A DNA stretch of 64,000 nucleotides from positions 248,001 to 312,000 of the forward strand of contig JAEWUC010000003.1 of NCBI GenBank assembly GCA_023397505.1, written 5' to 3'. Under the pieces are notes generated by a model. That model had not been told where the DNA came from. It worked only from the letters and a program-made list of their open reading frames with translations, and did not search any database. This stretch comes from Bacteroidota bacterium. Its GTDB lineage: Bacteria; Bacteroidota; Ignavibacteria; Ignavibacteriales; Melioribacteraceae. This document shows, in pieces, positions 35,941 through 45,212 of this stretch. How positions within the stretch are numbered: position 1 is the first letter of the stretch; every line of letters begins with the position of its first letter. The translations under genes were made by a program, and so were the position numbers.

Positions 35941-36046
35941 TTTTGAAATATTTGATTCTTTTTTTCGGGGTGTAGCCCCGCTTTTAGCGGGATAAACTCC
36001 GCACGGTTAGCGCGTGGCGCCAAGGTCGCGAGTTCGTGTTCTTAGT
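35941..36046 (+). pseudogene. Decayed upstream copy of tRNA-Pro
   Basis: The ten bases CGGGGTGTAG (35966-35975) are identical to the 5' end of the intact tRNA-Pro, and the 5' flank (TTTTGAAAT...TTTTT) is repeated too. A hairpin insert CCCGCTTTTAGCGGG interrupts the D-arm region. Homology resumes with CGGTTAGCGCG and a scrambled GGTCGCGAGTTCG. It cannot fold into a functional tRNA. Confidence 0.65.
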
Positions 36047-36067
36047 TTTTTTGAAATGATTATTTTT

Positions 36068-36142
36068 CGGGGTGTAGCGCAGCCCGGTTAGCGCGCTTCG
36101 TTCGGGACGAAGAGGTCGGGAGTTCGAATCTCCCCACCCCGA
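36068..36142 (+). tRNA. tRNA-Pro (anticodon CGG)
   Basis: The acceptor CGGGGTG pairs perfectly with CACCCCG, with discriminator A at 36142. The D-arm contains GCGC...GCGC with GCCCGGTTA as loop. The anticodon stem CTTCG/CGAAG has loop TTCGGGA, giving anticodon CGG (reads CCG). The T-arm is GGGAG TTCGAAT CTCCC. CCA is not encoded. A GIY-YIG gene starts six bases downstream. Confidence 0.93.
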
Positions 36143-36148
36143 CAAATC

Positions 36149-36400
36149 ATGCAATCCTTCCATACATATATTTTAATCTTCAATTCCAGAAATAAATTCT
36201 ACATCGGTAGTACTAACGACATTCAAAGAAGATTAACAGAACACAATTCAGGACAAACTAAGTCTACCAAGTTCGGTATTCCTTGGCAGTTAGTTTATTC
36301 CAATGAATTCAGCACCAAATCAGAAGCTACTCAGCTTGAAATAAAAAGCAAGAAAAGAGGTGCTAAAAGGTTTTTAGATAATTTGAGAGACTCCGGTTAG
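36149..36400 (+). CDS. Small GIY-YIG nuclease-family protein next to tRNA-Pro
   Basis: The protein has 83 residues with one GIY-YIG core. Its first strand is HTYILIFNSRNKFYIGSTND, where TYI and YIG are the paired motif, followed by the catalytic-type Arg in IQRRLTEHNSG and LEIKSKKRGAKRFL. Such UvrC-domain relatives cleave DNA, but the role of these tiny versions is not known. The start is only six bases after tRNA-Pro, leaving no room for a separate promoter or normal ribosome site. The stop codon lies inside a D-arm relic of a second tRNA-Pro copy (CCGGTTAGCGCG). The gene therefore seems to have been inserted into the tRNA locus. Confidence 0.85.
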   Translation: MQSFHTYILIFNSRNKFYIGSTNDIQRRLTEHNSGQTKSTKFGIPWQLVYSNEFSTKSEATQLEIKSKKRGAKRFLDNLRDSG

Positions 36401-36474
36401 CGCGTAGTCGGGAGTCAACCAAAGGTTGATAAATTCTTCCAAAGGAATGGCTTCGCCGAATCTCCCCACCCCGA
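36391..36474 (+). pseudogene. Split 3' remnant of tRNA-Pro behind the GIY-YIG gene
   Basis: CCGGTTAGCGCG (D-arm) and TCGGGAGT (T-stem) match the intact tRNA, but the anticodon arm is gone. About 42 bases with small hairpins (CAACCAAAGGTTG and TTCCAAAGGAA) interrupt the T-loop. CGAATCTCCCCACCCCGA then restores an exact 3' end, followed by six Ts. The intact 3' end suggests that the T-run is the original downstream flank of the tRNA. Confidence 0.7.
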
Positions 36475-36647
36475 TTTTTTGATGTTAAATGGCTTAAGTA
36501 AAATGCAAAATGGAGAATCAATATTTTAAAATTTTACTCATTCCATTCTGCATCTTTCATTTTCCATATTACTTTTTTTAAAGCCCTTTCACATACAAAA
36601 CTTATTGAATAAATTACCTTTAGATAAAAATAAAATAAGGAGCAATT

Positions 36648-37145
36648 ATGGCATCAAATCATTCATTTGATATTGTTTCGGAAATTGATTTCCAGGAAGT
36701 TGATAATGCAATAAATCAAGCAATTAAAGAGATCCAACAACGATATGATTTAAAAGATTCACACACGGAAATTGTGCTCAATAAAAAAGATAAGCTTGTT
36801 ACAATCAATACGAAGGATGAGTATTCGCGTAAACAATCTATTGATATAGTTCAAACGAAGTTTATAAAGCGCGGTATATCAATAAAAGCATTAAAGTACG
36901 ATGAACCCGAACCCGCAGCGAACGGAAGATTGAAACAAATAATTAATCTTCAAAACGGCATCTCAAAAGAGAATGCAAAGCTTATTACAAAGATGATTAA
37001 AGACAGCAAAATAAAAGTGAACGCACAAATACAAGATGAACAAGTGCGTGTTACCGCTTCTAAGATTGATGATTTGCAAGATGTTATTAAACTTGTTAAA
37101 GAAGCTGATTTGGATTTTCCGGTGCAGTTTACAAATTATAAATAG
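36648..37145 (+). CDS. yajQ: YajQ-family nucleotide-binding protein
   Basis: At 165 residues this is a full-length YajQ (DUF520) protein. It begins with HSFDIVSEIDFQEVDNAINQ and has the conserved QRYDLKDSHTEI, KRGISIKALKYDEPEPA and AKLITKMIKDSKIKVNAQIQ segments. YajQ proteins form two ferredoxin-like domains; some bind cyclic di-GMP. An AAGGAG ribosome site precedes the ATG. It is monocistronic with a shared terminator against the TonB receptor gene. Confidence 0.95.
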   Translation: MASNHSFDIVSEIDFQEVDNAINQAIKEIQQRYDLKDSHTEIVLNKKDKLVTINTKDEYSRKQSIDIVQTKFIKRGISIKALKYDEPEPAANGRLKQIINLQNGISKENAKLITKMIKDSKIKVNAQIQDEQVRVTASKIDDLQDVIKLVKEADLDFPVQFTNYK

Positions 37146-37186
37146 TTTATTGATTTCATAGTTCACGATACTTTGATCATTTAAAA

Positions 37187-37221
37187 CAAAAACCCCCGGT
37201 TAAATATGCCGGGGGTTTTTG
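37187..37221. terminator. Bidirectional terminator between yajQ and the TonB receptor gene
   Basis: The stem ACCCCCGG/CCGGGGGT (37192-37199 with 37209-37216) is flanked by an A run and a T run, so it can end both converging transcripts. Confidence 0.85.
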
Positions 37222-37245
37222 TTTATAGATATTATGTTAATAGAT

Positions 37246-40200
37246 CTAGATTGAATATCTTATACCAAACATCATTCTCCATCTAGAGGAAGAATCATTA
37301 TATGAATAGGCACTGTCATTTACTTTCTTTGTAAAACTATAAACTGGAGTATTTGCACGTCCGTTATAATTAATCTTGTTCTCTAGTTTTACTGCATTGA
37401 AAGTACCAAGTCCTGAGGATTCATTTCTTCCCCATTCACTGTTTAAGAGATTAAGAACATTGCTCACATCAAGAGATATTTGGAACCTTCCCATACCCCA
37501 AAGATCAGGAATATCTTGTCTCAGACTTAAATCAAAATATGACTGCCACGGATCTCTTGCACCGTTTCTTTCAGAAATCTTTCCGCGATTAGAGCTCAGA
37601 TAGTCATTGCTTTTAATAAATGCAAAGAAGTCATTATAGACTTGCTGAGATGCAGGAACATATTGACCACTGACTACAGTACCAAGTAGGATTTCAGATT
37701 CATTTCTAGGAATATAGAACAAATCGTTACTTCTCCAACCGTCATTATTAAGATCACCATCAACAACAAAGCTGAATGGCTGACCGCTTTGGCCATTGTA
37801 GAATAATGAAATTGAGGTTGGGGCATTTTTGAAAAATTCCCAAGCATATTGTACCATTGCAAATACTCTGTGTTCAATTTCATAAGATGAACGAACTAAA
37901 GCGGGAGTATTTGGATCATTGTCAATAGGGTTATAATTCATCATTGAAGTTGCTCTTGATGATGCCAAACTATTTCTATCAAATGCACGGCCATAAGTAT
38001 ATGCTGCATTAACCGACCATCCCAAATTAACATTTCTTTGGATTTGGAAAGATAAATTGTATTGATAACCCGAGCTTGTGTTATACATTTCAAGGACATC
38101 AAGGAAGTTACCACCACCATTATCCGATCCACCGTAAATGGGACGATTTTCGTTACTTGTTCCAACGCCTGCAACGCTACCTGTAGGAGCTTTAAGATTT
38201 ACTTTTCTATATAAAATATCATTCAGCGTTTTTGAATATTGTAATTCAACTGTGCCGACAAAATCCCAAATCAATGATTTATCAACACCAATATTGAATC
38301 TCATTAATTGAGGCATTTTTGTATCCGGATTAGCCATATTAATATCTGATTGTGTTCTTGGCGAACCTAAAGCACCTGTAAGGTCACGCGGATCTCCTGC
38401 AGTATATTGATTCAATGGATTAGAAACAAAGGGAAGAACTACGCCTGCTTTTGAAGATCTGACTTCTGCAATAAAAGTACCTGTATTTCCATAATTATTA
38501 GACATTTGTACATATGGTACTCTACCAGTAAAAATTCCAAAACCACCACGGAGTTGTGCTGATCTGTCACCACTTAAATCATAGTTGAAACCGAATCTTG
38601 GTGACCAAAGCAAATTACCGGATGGAACCTCATCAGTGCGGTAATCGGGGAAATATTGTGTTACAAGAGGGTTGGCATCGGGTGGATTAGCAAATGTTGG
38701 AATATCTAATCTAACACCGGCAGTTAATTTCAAACGAGGAGATACTGCCCATTCATCTTGAATATAAAAACCAAATTGTGCAACATCAAATTCGGCTGCA
38801 GGAATATCATTTGGATCGCCTGGTGTTTTGTTGAAATTTCTGTATTGACGTTGATAATACGAAACTTTATCAGCCTGAAAATCAGCAAACGATGCATATT
38901 CATACGCGCCAAATCCGGCAACGCCGTATAAGTTCATCACTTTATAGAATTCGTTGTGTGTACCAATTGTAAAAGTATGATTTCCAGAATAAATGCTAAA
39001 GTTATCAGAGATTTCAATAATATCTTGATCCAATTGGTTGTGTGAAGAAAATCTTTCGGGACCGGCGTAGAAATTTACACCCTGTTCTTTAATTAAAACT
39101 TCTGGTGCATCTGCAGATTTTCCGTGTCTTGCATCTCTAATTGTAGTATAACCAAGAATTAATTCATTCGACATCGAATTACCGAATGTACTTGTTAATT
39201 GCAATACGGTAGAATTTGTAGTGCTTGAGAATGCATATGGTTGAGTATTAAAAACAAAATTAGAAGCGCCTCTTGGAGAATTATAGAATTTGTCAGCATC
39301 GGCATCAACATAATTATGACGCAAAGTTAGTTTATGATTATCTGCCAAGTTATAATCAAATCTTAAAAATAACTTCGTGTTTGGTTGTTCAAGTGTTACA
39401 TCATCATAACCGCCAGTTGTAAAACCTTTGGCTGCAAGTGCTGCCGTTATTTGATTTGCCAAATCTTTTACTTGTGCAGGTGTCAATCTTCCAGTTCCAT
39501 TCTGTAAAAGAACACTAGGAGTTGGAGAATCGTATTGAGTTAATTCGGCATTAACAAAGAAAAATAATTTATCTTTAATAATCGGACCACTTACACTAAC
39601 TCCATATTGATAATCATTGAACTCGTCATATTTACTAACCAACGTGCCATCATACTTTTTATATTGACCAACAAGGTTTTGGTTTTTACCATAAAAATAT
39701 GCCGATGCACTATATTTATTGGTACCGCTTTTAGTAATAGCGTTAATTCCACCACCTGTAAAACCGCTTTGTTTAACATCATATGGCGCTACAACAATTT
39801 GAAATTCGCTGATAGCATCCAAACTGATGGGATTAGTATATGCTTGTCCGCCAGGAGAACCGCTTTCACCAAGACCAAACAAATCATTAAACTGAGCACC
39901 GTCTAATTGAATGTTATTTAATTTTGATCTACGACCAGCCATGGATAAATCAGTTCCGGAAGCTAAAGGTGAAAGTTTAGCTAATCCGGCAAAACTTCTG
40001 CTTGTTGTTGGAATAGCTTCAATCGTTTTTTGCGAAACGTTTGTTGCAGATCCTGTTCTAGCTTGGCTTAGAATAGCACCTTTTTCAGCAGTAACTGTAA
40101 CGCCCGAAAGCTGAACAGCTTGTTCAGGTAATTTGAAATCAATTCTTAAATTTTGCCCTAAAGCAAGTGAAAAGCCCTCTTCAACTTGCTGTGTATAGCC

Positions 40201-40464
40201 GACATATGATACGGTAACTTTATAAGGACCGCCAACTCTTAAACCGACTAAATTGTAACGTCCGTCTTCGCGGGAAGTAGATCCATATTGCGAACCCGAC
40301 GGTTCATGAACAGCAATAATGTTTGCGCCCGGCAAGGCATTTCCATTTTGGTCAACAACCAAACCGTTTATCGATGCCGTAGTCGTTTGAGCAAAAATCG
40401 ACTGATAGCTAAACATTATTACAGCAGCCATGAAAAAAGAAAGCAACTGTTTAACTTTTGTCAT
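37246..40464 (-). CDS. Oar-like TonB-dependent outer-membrane receptor
   Basis: I place the start at ATG 40464 (1072 residues), preceded by AAGGAG. A signal peptide ends near SIFAQ. A carboxypeptidase-regulatory-like domain follows (about 28-115: TASINGLVVDQNGNALPGAN, GRYNLVGLRVGG), then the plug domain with ISEFQIVVAPYDVKQSGFTG and a TonB barrel of about 750 residues. The order matches Oar receptors, which move large substrates or affect surface properties. No TonB box was identified. Its own promoter region is the 600-base upstream gap; a terminator shared with yajQ follows. Confidence 0.9.
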   Translation of the reverse strand: MTKVKQLLSFFMAAVIMFSYQSIFAQTTTASINGLVVDQNGNALPGANIIAVHEPSGSQYGSTSREDGRYNLVGLRVGGPYKVTVSYVGYTQQVEEGFSLALGQNLRIDFKLPEQAVQLSGVTVTAEKGAILSQARTGSATNVSQKTIEAIPTTSRSFAGLAKLSPLASGTDLSMAGRRSKLNNIQLDGAQFNDLFGLGESGSPGGQAYTNPISLDAISEFQIVVAPYDVKQSGFTGGGINAITKSGTNKYSASAYFYGKNQNLVGQYKKYDGTLVSKYDEFNDYQYGVSVSGPIIKDKLFFFVNAELTQYDSPTPSVLLQNGTGRLTPAQVKDLANQITAALAAKGFTTGGYDDVTLEQPNTKLFLRFDYNLADNHKLTLRHNYVDADADKFYNSPRGASNFVFNTQPYAFSSTTNSTVLQLTSTFGNSMSNELILGYTTIRDARHGKSADAPEVLIKEQGVNFYAGPERFSSHNQLDQDIIEISDNFSIYSGNHTFTIGTHNEFYKVMNLYGVAGFGAYEYASFADFQADKVSYYQRQYRNFNKTPGDPNDIPAAEFDVAQFGFYIQDEWAVSPRLKLTAGVRLDIPTFANPPDANPLVTQYFPDYRTDEVPSGNLLWSPRFGFNYDLSGDRSAQLRGGFGIFTGRVPYVQMSNNYGNTGTFIAEVRSSKAGVVLPFVSNPLNQYTAGDPRDLTGALGSPRTQSDINMANPDTKMPQLMRFNIGVDKSLIWDFVGTVELQYSKTLNDILYRKVNLKAPTGSVAGVGTSNENRPIYGGSDNGGGNFLDVLEMYNTSSGYQYNLSFQIQRNVNLGWSVNAAYTYGRAFDRNSLASSRATSMMNYNPIDNDPNTPALVRSSYEIEHRVFAMVQYAWEFFKNAPTSISLFYNGQSGQPFSFVVDGDLNNDGWRSNDLFYIPRNESEILLGTVVSGQYVPASQQVYNDFFAFIKSNDYLSSNRGKISERNGARDPWQSYFDLSLRQDIPDLWGMGRFQISLDVSNVLNLLNSEWGRNESSGLGTFNAVKLENKINYNGRANTPVYSFTKKVNDSAYSYNDSSSRWRMMFGIRYSI

Positions 40465-41079
40465 ACACACTCCTTGAGTTTTGTGAATTTTTAGTTAGAT
40501 ATAAATTTTGGTGTAAACTTTTTTTAATCGTGAAGTGAAATTTTTGCGGAAAAAGCTTCATAGTCAACTTGTTTTAGCAGACTTAATTATTTAATAATCT
40601 TGCTTATCTATATAAAATGGGTTTGGAGATTTTTTTTTGCACTTGGAAGATATGAAAATCCGGCTAATGTCAAAAGTAATTTATGTTTTTTTTACACAAA
40701 CTTAATTTGGAATCCAGATTTTTTTGAATTATAATAAAAGCAATTACACTTCAAAAATCCCTTTTCTCCTTTTTAATATCTCGTTGGATATTCCATTGCG
40801 GGAATTAAAAATGGTAATAAAAATTTCATGAAAAGGAATCAATATTTACTCCGGCATTCCCGCTTCGACTCGCGTCTTCAGCAAGGCAAGTATGCCGGAG
40901 GATGCAAAAGACCTTGAACTTGAGCTTTAGTCCCAAACCTAAAATGAATGAATGTGGCTAAAGCCATTTATTTTGCTATTATTTTCTTTCCCGACATAAA
41001 TGTCGGGACTATATAATAACTTTAATTCAAACAACAGGTTGGCTATATTTGTTAATTATAATTTATCTCGGATATAAAA
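40465..41079. repeat. Intergenic region with three dispersed hairpins
   Basis: No gene is visible in these 615 bases. A 9-base inverted repeat, CTCCGGCAT/ATGCCGGAG, spans 40849-40900. A smaller one, TGGCTAAAGCCA, lies at 40954-40965. A third, TCCCGACATAAATGTCGGGA, is a perfect 20-base palindrome at 40989-41008 and recurs in variants elsewhere in the window (45177, 63492). The first part presumably holds the TonB receptor promoter. Confidence 0.6.
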
Positions 41080-42291
41080 ATGAAAAAGTTAACATATTGT
41101 GTGATTTTAGCTTTTTTTGTTATTCTTTCTACAATTAATGGTTCCGGCAAACCTTATGTTCTGCTTGTTTCTTACGACGGTTTTAGATGGGATTATTTAA
41201 ACCGTGGCATTACGCCTAATTTAGAAAATGTAAAACAAAACGGGGTTTCTGCTTTATCGCTCCGCCCTTCATTCCCTTCCAAGACTTTCCCGAATCATCA
41301 ATCGATTATTACGGGAATGTACATCGAAAACCACGGTATAATAAGCAATTATTTTAAGGATGATTTTTCAGGTAAAACATACGGTATGAAAGATACGGCT
41401 TCGATTCGAAACGCACGATGGTACCTTGGCGAGGCATTTTGGGAAACAGCAGAACGTAACGGTATTATCTCTGCAAGTTATTTTTGGCCCGGTTCCGAAA
41501 TGCACCTCGATTACCGCAGACCGACATATTATCAATATTACGAACACACACTACCGTATGAAAAGAAAGTTGCTGGTGTTATGGAATGGCTGCAGCTTCC
41601 GCAGGATAAAAGACCGCACTTTATAACATTATATTTTCACGAGACCGATACATACGGGCACGAGTTCGGTACAAATTCCGAAGAAACGAACAACGCTGTA
41701 AAGTTACTCGATAAAATTACCGGTTACATTTTAGATGAACTTGATAAAATAAAAATGAAGGACAGCGTTAATGTAATTTTTGTATCGGATCACGGTATGG
41801 CGGATATTTCCAGCGAGAGAGTTGTGAACATCGAGGAGATGATTGAAAATTATAATTGCAAGTTTAACGACGACGGACCTTTTATGCAGATTAATCCGCC
41901 CGAAGATAAATGCATGGAAGTTTATAGCATTTTAAAGAAAAACGAGAATCATTATAAAGTTTATTTAAAAGAAGAAATGCCTTCATATTTTCATTACAAT
42001 AAAAACCCGTTCATTTATTCCATAATAGTAATTGCAGATATGGGCTGGTCGCTTGTTGGGAATAAAAAATCCGATTGGTACGCAAACACAAAAGGAAACC
42101 ACGGTTATGATAACAATCATACCGATATGCACGGAATATTTTTAGCAACAGGGCCGGCATTTAAGAGCGGTTATAAAACGGGCACGCTCTGGAATATAGA
42201 TATTTATCCTTTACTTTGTAAAATATTTGATATTTATCCGCGTTCAAATATTGACGGGAATATTGAGAGGATTGAGTTTATACTTAAATAA
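41080..42291 (+). CDS. Alkaline phosphatase superfamily enzyme, nucleotide pyrophosphatase/phosphodiesterase (NPP) type
   Basis: The protein has 403 residues with a signal peptide (core at about 5-19). The first metal site is VLLVSYDGFRWDYLNR, and the nucleophile Thr is in PSFPSKTFPNHQSIITGMY. Further metal ligands are in YFHETDTYGHEFG, VSDHGM and GNHGYDN. These are the hallmarks of ectonucleotide pyrophosphatases and related phosphodiesterases. It is probably periplasmic, hydrolysing nucleotides or phosphodiesters. It is a single gene between two repeat-rich gaps. Confidence 0.92.
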   Translation: MKKLTYCVILAFFVILSTINGSGKPYVLLVSYDGFRWDYLNRGITPNLENVKQNGVSALSLRPSFPSKTFPNHQSIITGMYIENHGIISNYFKDDFSGKTYGMKDTASIRNARWYLGEAFWETAERNGIISASYFWPGSEMHLDYRRPTYYQYYEHTLPYEKKVAGVMEWLQLPQDKRPHFITLYFHETDTYGHEFGTNSEETNNAVKLLDKITGYILDELDKIKMKDSVNVIFVSDHGMADISSERVVNIEEMIENYNCKFNDDGPFMQINPPEDKCMEVYSILKKNENHYKVYLKEEMPSYFHYNKNPFIYSIIVIADMGWSLVGNKKSDWYANTKGNHGYDNNHTDMHGIFLATGPAFKSGYKTGTLWNIDIYPLLCKIFDIYPRSNIDGNIERIEFILK

Positions 42292-42322
42292 TAATTTAAC
42301 CCATTGTGTGAATTAATTAGTA

Positions 42323-42427
42323 AACCGTTGAAACGGTTATGATTTCGTTAGTTATTCTTATTAACCCACGGATTAATCCGTGGGTTAATGAAAGAGAATA
42401 TGCTCTTTTAAACTGTTTCACCAGTTT
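42323..42427. repeat. Compound palindromic (REP-like) element
   Basis: Three hairpins lie in a row. AACCGT/ACGGTT is at 42323-42338. A perfect 28-base palindrome, half TTAACCCACGGATT, is at 42361-42388. AAACTG/CAGTTT is at 42410-42427. The arrangement resembles the small non-coding mobile elements common in Bacteroidota intergenic regions; no ORF is inside. Confidence 0.65.
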
Positions 42428-42467
42428 ACCCAACTTTGCTTCCTAATTAACACAACTGGTAAGACTA

Positions 42468-43142
42468 TTAATCAAAAGAAATTGTTCTGGTTACCGAAGA
42501 TGACCAAACCGGTTTATCATGTTTCTGCGATTCAATGATTTCGGCAACATAAATGTTGCAGTAAGAATATAATTCCCGAAACTGTTTCTGGTTATCATCC
42601 AATGAGATTCGAATTAGCGAAGTTTGTCCCGGCATTTTTAATTGTTTAACAGAATGACTCATCACAAAATGACTGATGCCTTGCTTAAGCGGTTGATAAA
42701 AGGCAAATACAATTATTACACAATAATCACATTGTGTTTCTGCAAATTTAATTTCTCTACAAACTTCAATTGAAATAAAATCTTTTTCAAATTCTACTTC
42801 GTTTAATTCAATAGTATATCCGCTGGGTGTGATAATATTACATTCGGAAGGATGTTCTTTACCCGAAAGTTTAACATTACATTTTAATATTTTATTAAAA
42901 GCTGAAACACCTTGAATACGAGCTGTCGACCATACTTTGGATAGCAAAGGGATGAAATTAACATATTTCGCGAAACTAACTGTTACTGAAAATCTATTTC
43001 TGTTGAATACGGCTTGTGAGCTTTGAGATGCGTTATACTTTGAAGGTCTAACCGAGGCAACGGATTTACCGTTGACTGTTCTTACCACAATATCACCAAT
43101 TCTGCCGGTAATAGTGCCTAGTATGTTTTTGATGATAGCCAT
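42468..43142 (-). CDS. DUF6266-like protein
   Basis: With ATG 43142 the protein has 224 residues. The N terminus follows the DUF6266 pattern: NILGTITGRIGDIVVRTVNG with later VASVRPSKYNASQSSQ and FNRNRFSVTVSF. The rest resembles a two-domain beta sandwich with SPSGYTIEL-type strands. The family is widespread in Bacteroidota and has no known function. The ribosome site is weak. The neighbours are a palindromic element and a broken subtilase, which places it in a disturbed region. Confidence 0.65.
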   Translation of the reverse strand: MAIIKNILGTITGRIGDIVVRTVNGKSVASVRPSKYNASQSSQAVFNRNRFSVTVSFAKYVNFIPLLSKVWSTARIQGVSAFNKILKCNVKLSGKEHPSECNIITPSGYTIELNEVEFEKDFISIEVCREIKFAETQCDYCVIIVFAFYQPLKQGISHFVMSHSVKQLKMPGQTSLIRISLDDNQKQFRELYSYCNIYVAEIIESQKHDKPVWSSSVTRTISFD

Positions 43143-43262
43143 AATCAAAATAGCTGCCGGCTAATATAATAGTTTTTATATGCCTTTTAAAGCGCATTCA
43201 GAGCGCATTCACAACGGTTTTGAGTGAGTGTTGGTTTACATTGTAAGAATAAATGAATATCA

Positions 43263-43775
43263 TTATGCGGATTTTTGCCGACTATTTATAGAATAGCATT
43301 TTAATAAGGATCTTATCTCGTCGATTGAAATTTTGCCGTATTTTTGGACAAATAACGAAACAATTCCGGTTATGATTGGAGCGGCAAAGCTGTTTCCCCC
43401 CAACTGTTTTCTTTCTCCCGAAATAAAATATGCGTCTTCAGGAAAACCATCGATTAAGCATTCGGATAATTCCCCTTCCCTGTAAATAAAGTCAAATTTA
43501 TTTTCGAATTTGGAAGAACTCACACTAATTACATTTTCAAAAATTGCAGGGTAACTATTTATATCGGCGTTGGCATTAGAAGCTATGCAAATAATATTAT
43601 TGTTTTTTGCATTCTCACAAACAGAATAAAACCTTATGATTCTCCCTTCTTCAACCACTAGTCGTAAAAGAATATAATTACATAAGAATAATATTCGGTT
43701 AAAAAAAATTTTTGTTACCTGTAAATCAAGTTTTAGAAGACAGATCAAAGCTAAAAAATTGCTCGGAATATCCAC
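43263..43775 (-). pseudogene. Truncated subtilisin-like (S8) serine protease
   Basis: The 170-residue open frame holds only the C-terminal half of a subtilase. The oxyanion strand resembles NNNIICIASNANADINSYPA, and the catalytic Ser lies in LGGNSFAAPIITGIVSLFVQ. The regions that should carry the catalytic Asp and His are missing; residues 1-48 are Leu/Ile/Phe-rich and match nothing. Only a GTG start is available, within a small hairpin repeat. A deletion plus frameshift in a former full-length gene is the simplest reading, so no activity is expected. Confidence 0.7.
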
Positions 43776-43778
43776 TGC

Positions 43779-43808
43779 AAAAATCTCCTACAGATAAATA
43801 GGATGACA
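43779..43808. repeat. Short hairpin repeat, copy 1
   Basis: The pattern AAAAATCTCCTAC...TAGGATGACA (43779-43807) folds as CCTA/TAGG. A second copy with the same flanks occurs at 45490-45519. Their role is unknown. Confidence 0.5.
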
Positions 43809-43895
43809 AGAAGCACTTCAAAAATTAATTTCGCTACCAAGAAGTTGTATTAAATAAAGTATTAATGTCAATTAAATTTAAAAGCGAGGATCACA

Positions 43896-44564
43896 ATGAA
43901 GACCAAAATGTTTATTTCCTTAACGTTCATTTTATCATTAATCTACGAACCTTCATTATTAACGGCACAGTTATCACCTTCAAAGGGGGACTATTATGCT
44001 GTTGATGTTACAACACCCAAGATCATTTATTCAGACGACAGCCACTCCGAATCTTATTCATTAAAAGCCGGATCAACAATTAAAATAAGGGCCATAGAAT
44101 CAAGCAGGATTTATTTTCAGTTAATTACTTCGAACAAGGAAATGAAATCCGAATTGTTATACCAAATAAATAAGAATGATTTTACGGAGAAATATTTCAG
44201 TCCGAAGTTTTTTGTAAGGGGCGGTATATTATTAACGCCATTTAAATTCAGACCGGATAAATCTAAGTTTTACCCAGGTGGAAATATAGCCGCCGCCGGA
44301 TCATTTACATACAACATGCTTGGCATTGGAATACAGCCGTTATTTTTCGGCGGTTTGACGGCAGTGTCAATCACCGATTTAAATTCAGGTGAGTTAAATA
44401 CGGAAACGAAATTGGGATTTACAACCGGCATCGGGATAAATTTTGATGTTGCCGAAGCATTCAACATAGGTTTTGTATCCGGGTGGGATATTGTAGATTC
44501 GAATTGGGAATCTAACGGCAAAATATGGCTTGCCCTTTCATTTAACTACAAATTTTTAGATTGA
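43896..44564 (+). CDS. Secreted, probably outer-membrane beta-barrel protein of unknown function
   Basis: The 222-residue protein has a signal peptide (cleavage near LLTAQ). The first 80 residues look like a small beta domain. From about residue 105 a series of amphipathic Gly-rich strands occurs (FVRGGILLTPFKF, NMLGIGIQPLFFGG, LGFTTGIGINFDV), and it ends ALSFNYKFLD, typical of small outer-membrane barrels. I recognise no specific family. A GAGG ribosome site precedes the ATG. It is a single gene on the plus strand. Confidence 0.65.
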   Translation: MKTKMFISLTFILSLIYEPSLLTAQLSPSKGDYYAVDVTTPKIIYSDDSHSESYSLKAGSTIKIRAIESSRIYFQLITSNKEMKSELLYQINKNDFTEKYFSPKFFVRGGILLTPFKFRPDKSKFYPGGNIAAAGSFTYNMLGIGIQPLFFGGLTAVSITDLNSGELNTETKLGFTTGIGINFDVAEAFNIGFVSGWDIVDSNWESNGKIWLALSFNYKFLD

Positions 44565-44852
44565 ATCAAGAAATATGTCTCGTTATTATAAAAATTAGTA
44601 TAAGTAAATAAGTTATGAATCAATTAATAATTAAAGGAAAAATAAAAAAGGAAACTCTGATGCAAATTCATTCCGGTTAAAACTGCAAAAAATATGTTAT
44701 GTCATTATTATCTCGCGTAAATAAAAACGCAGCATAATTAGTTCCCCGGGCTAGTTGTTCTTCCGGAGTAGGGAGATAAAAGACGGGGGTAAAAGTAGGA
44801 ACAAATAATATGACACCAACAACAATTTATATTAAAAGCTATAGGATTTCTA
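44565..44852. other. Gap without a recognisable gene
   Basis: About 290 bases. A short frame at 44811 could encode 35 residues, but nothing about it is convincing. I see no RNA gene or terminator. Confidence 0.4.
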
Positions 44853-45146
44853 ATGACGGGGTGCAAAAGAAAAACTCAATCTGCTTCGGTAAAGGACTTT
44901 TATGCACATATAGGTAAAAAGCTAATAAGTGATTTGGTTAGCGAAGGAATTATAAACGAAAGGTTTGTTAGAGATTTATCCATACGTGAAGAATATGAAA
45001 ACTTAATTGCGACAGGAATTAAGAGTAAGGATGCAAGAAAGATGCTGAGTGAAAAACTATTTACATCTTTCAACGGGGACAAATTTTGTTTAGGTGAAAA
45101 GAATATTGAGAAAATAATTTATTTAAATAATCCTATAAAACATTAA
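44853..45146 (+). CDS. Small hypothetical protein
   Basis: This 97-residue protein is unrecognised. It is mixed-charge and probably all-alpha (ASVKDFYAHIGKKLISDLVS, DARKMLSEKLFTS), with no signal or membrane segment. Its length and helical pattern are similar to small DNA-binding or phage-type proteins, but no motif supports that. AGGA lies upstream of ATG. A terminator follows at 45177. Confidence 0.5.
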   Translation: MTGCKRKTQSASVKDFYAHIGKKLISDLVSEGIINERFVRDLSIREEYENLIATGIKSKDARKMLSEKLFTSFNGDKFCLGEKNIEKIIYLNNPIKH

Positions 45147-45176
45147 AATATTACAGTGCATATCTAAAAGTTTTCA

Positions 45177-45212
45177 TTGCCCCGTCTTTTATGTCGGGGC
45201 AATATTATTTGT
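45177..45212 (+). terminator. Hairpin after the 97-residue gene
   Basis: TTGCCCCG pairs with CGGGGCAA (45177-45184 with 45195-45202), followed by a moderately T-rich stretch. Its core is related to the dispersed GACAT...ATGTC palindromes. Confidence 0.6.

Noticed and set aside
35966..36040. A second functional tRNA
   Set aside because: The D-arm is interrupted by a hairpin insert and the anticodon and T arms do not pair.
44811..44918. A 35-codon frame before the 97-residue gene
   Set aside because: It overlaps the better-supported gene and shows no features beyond a weak ribosome site.
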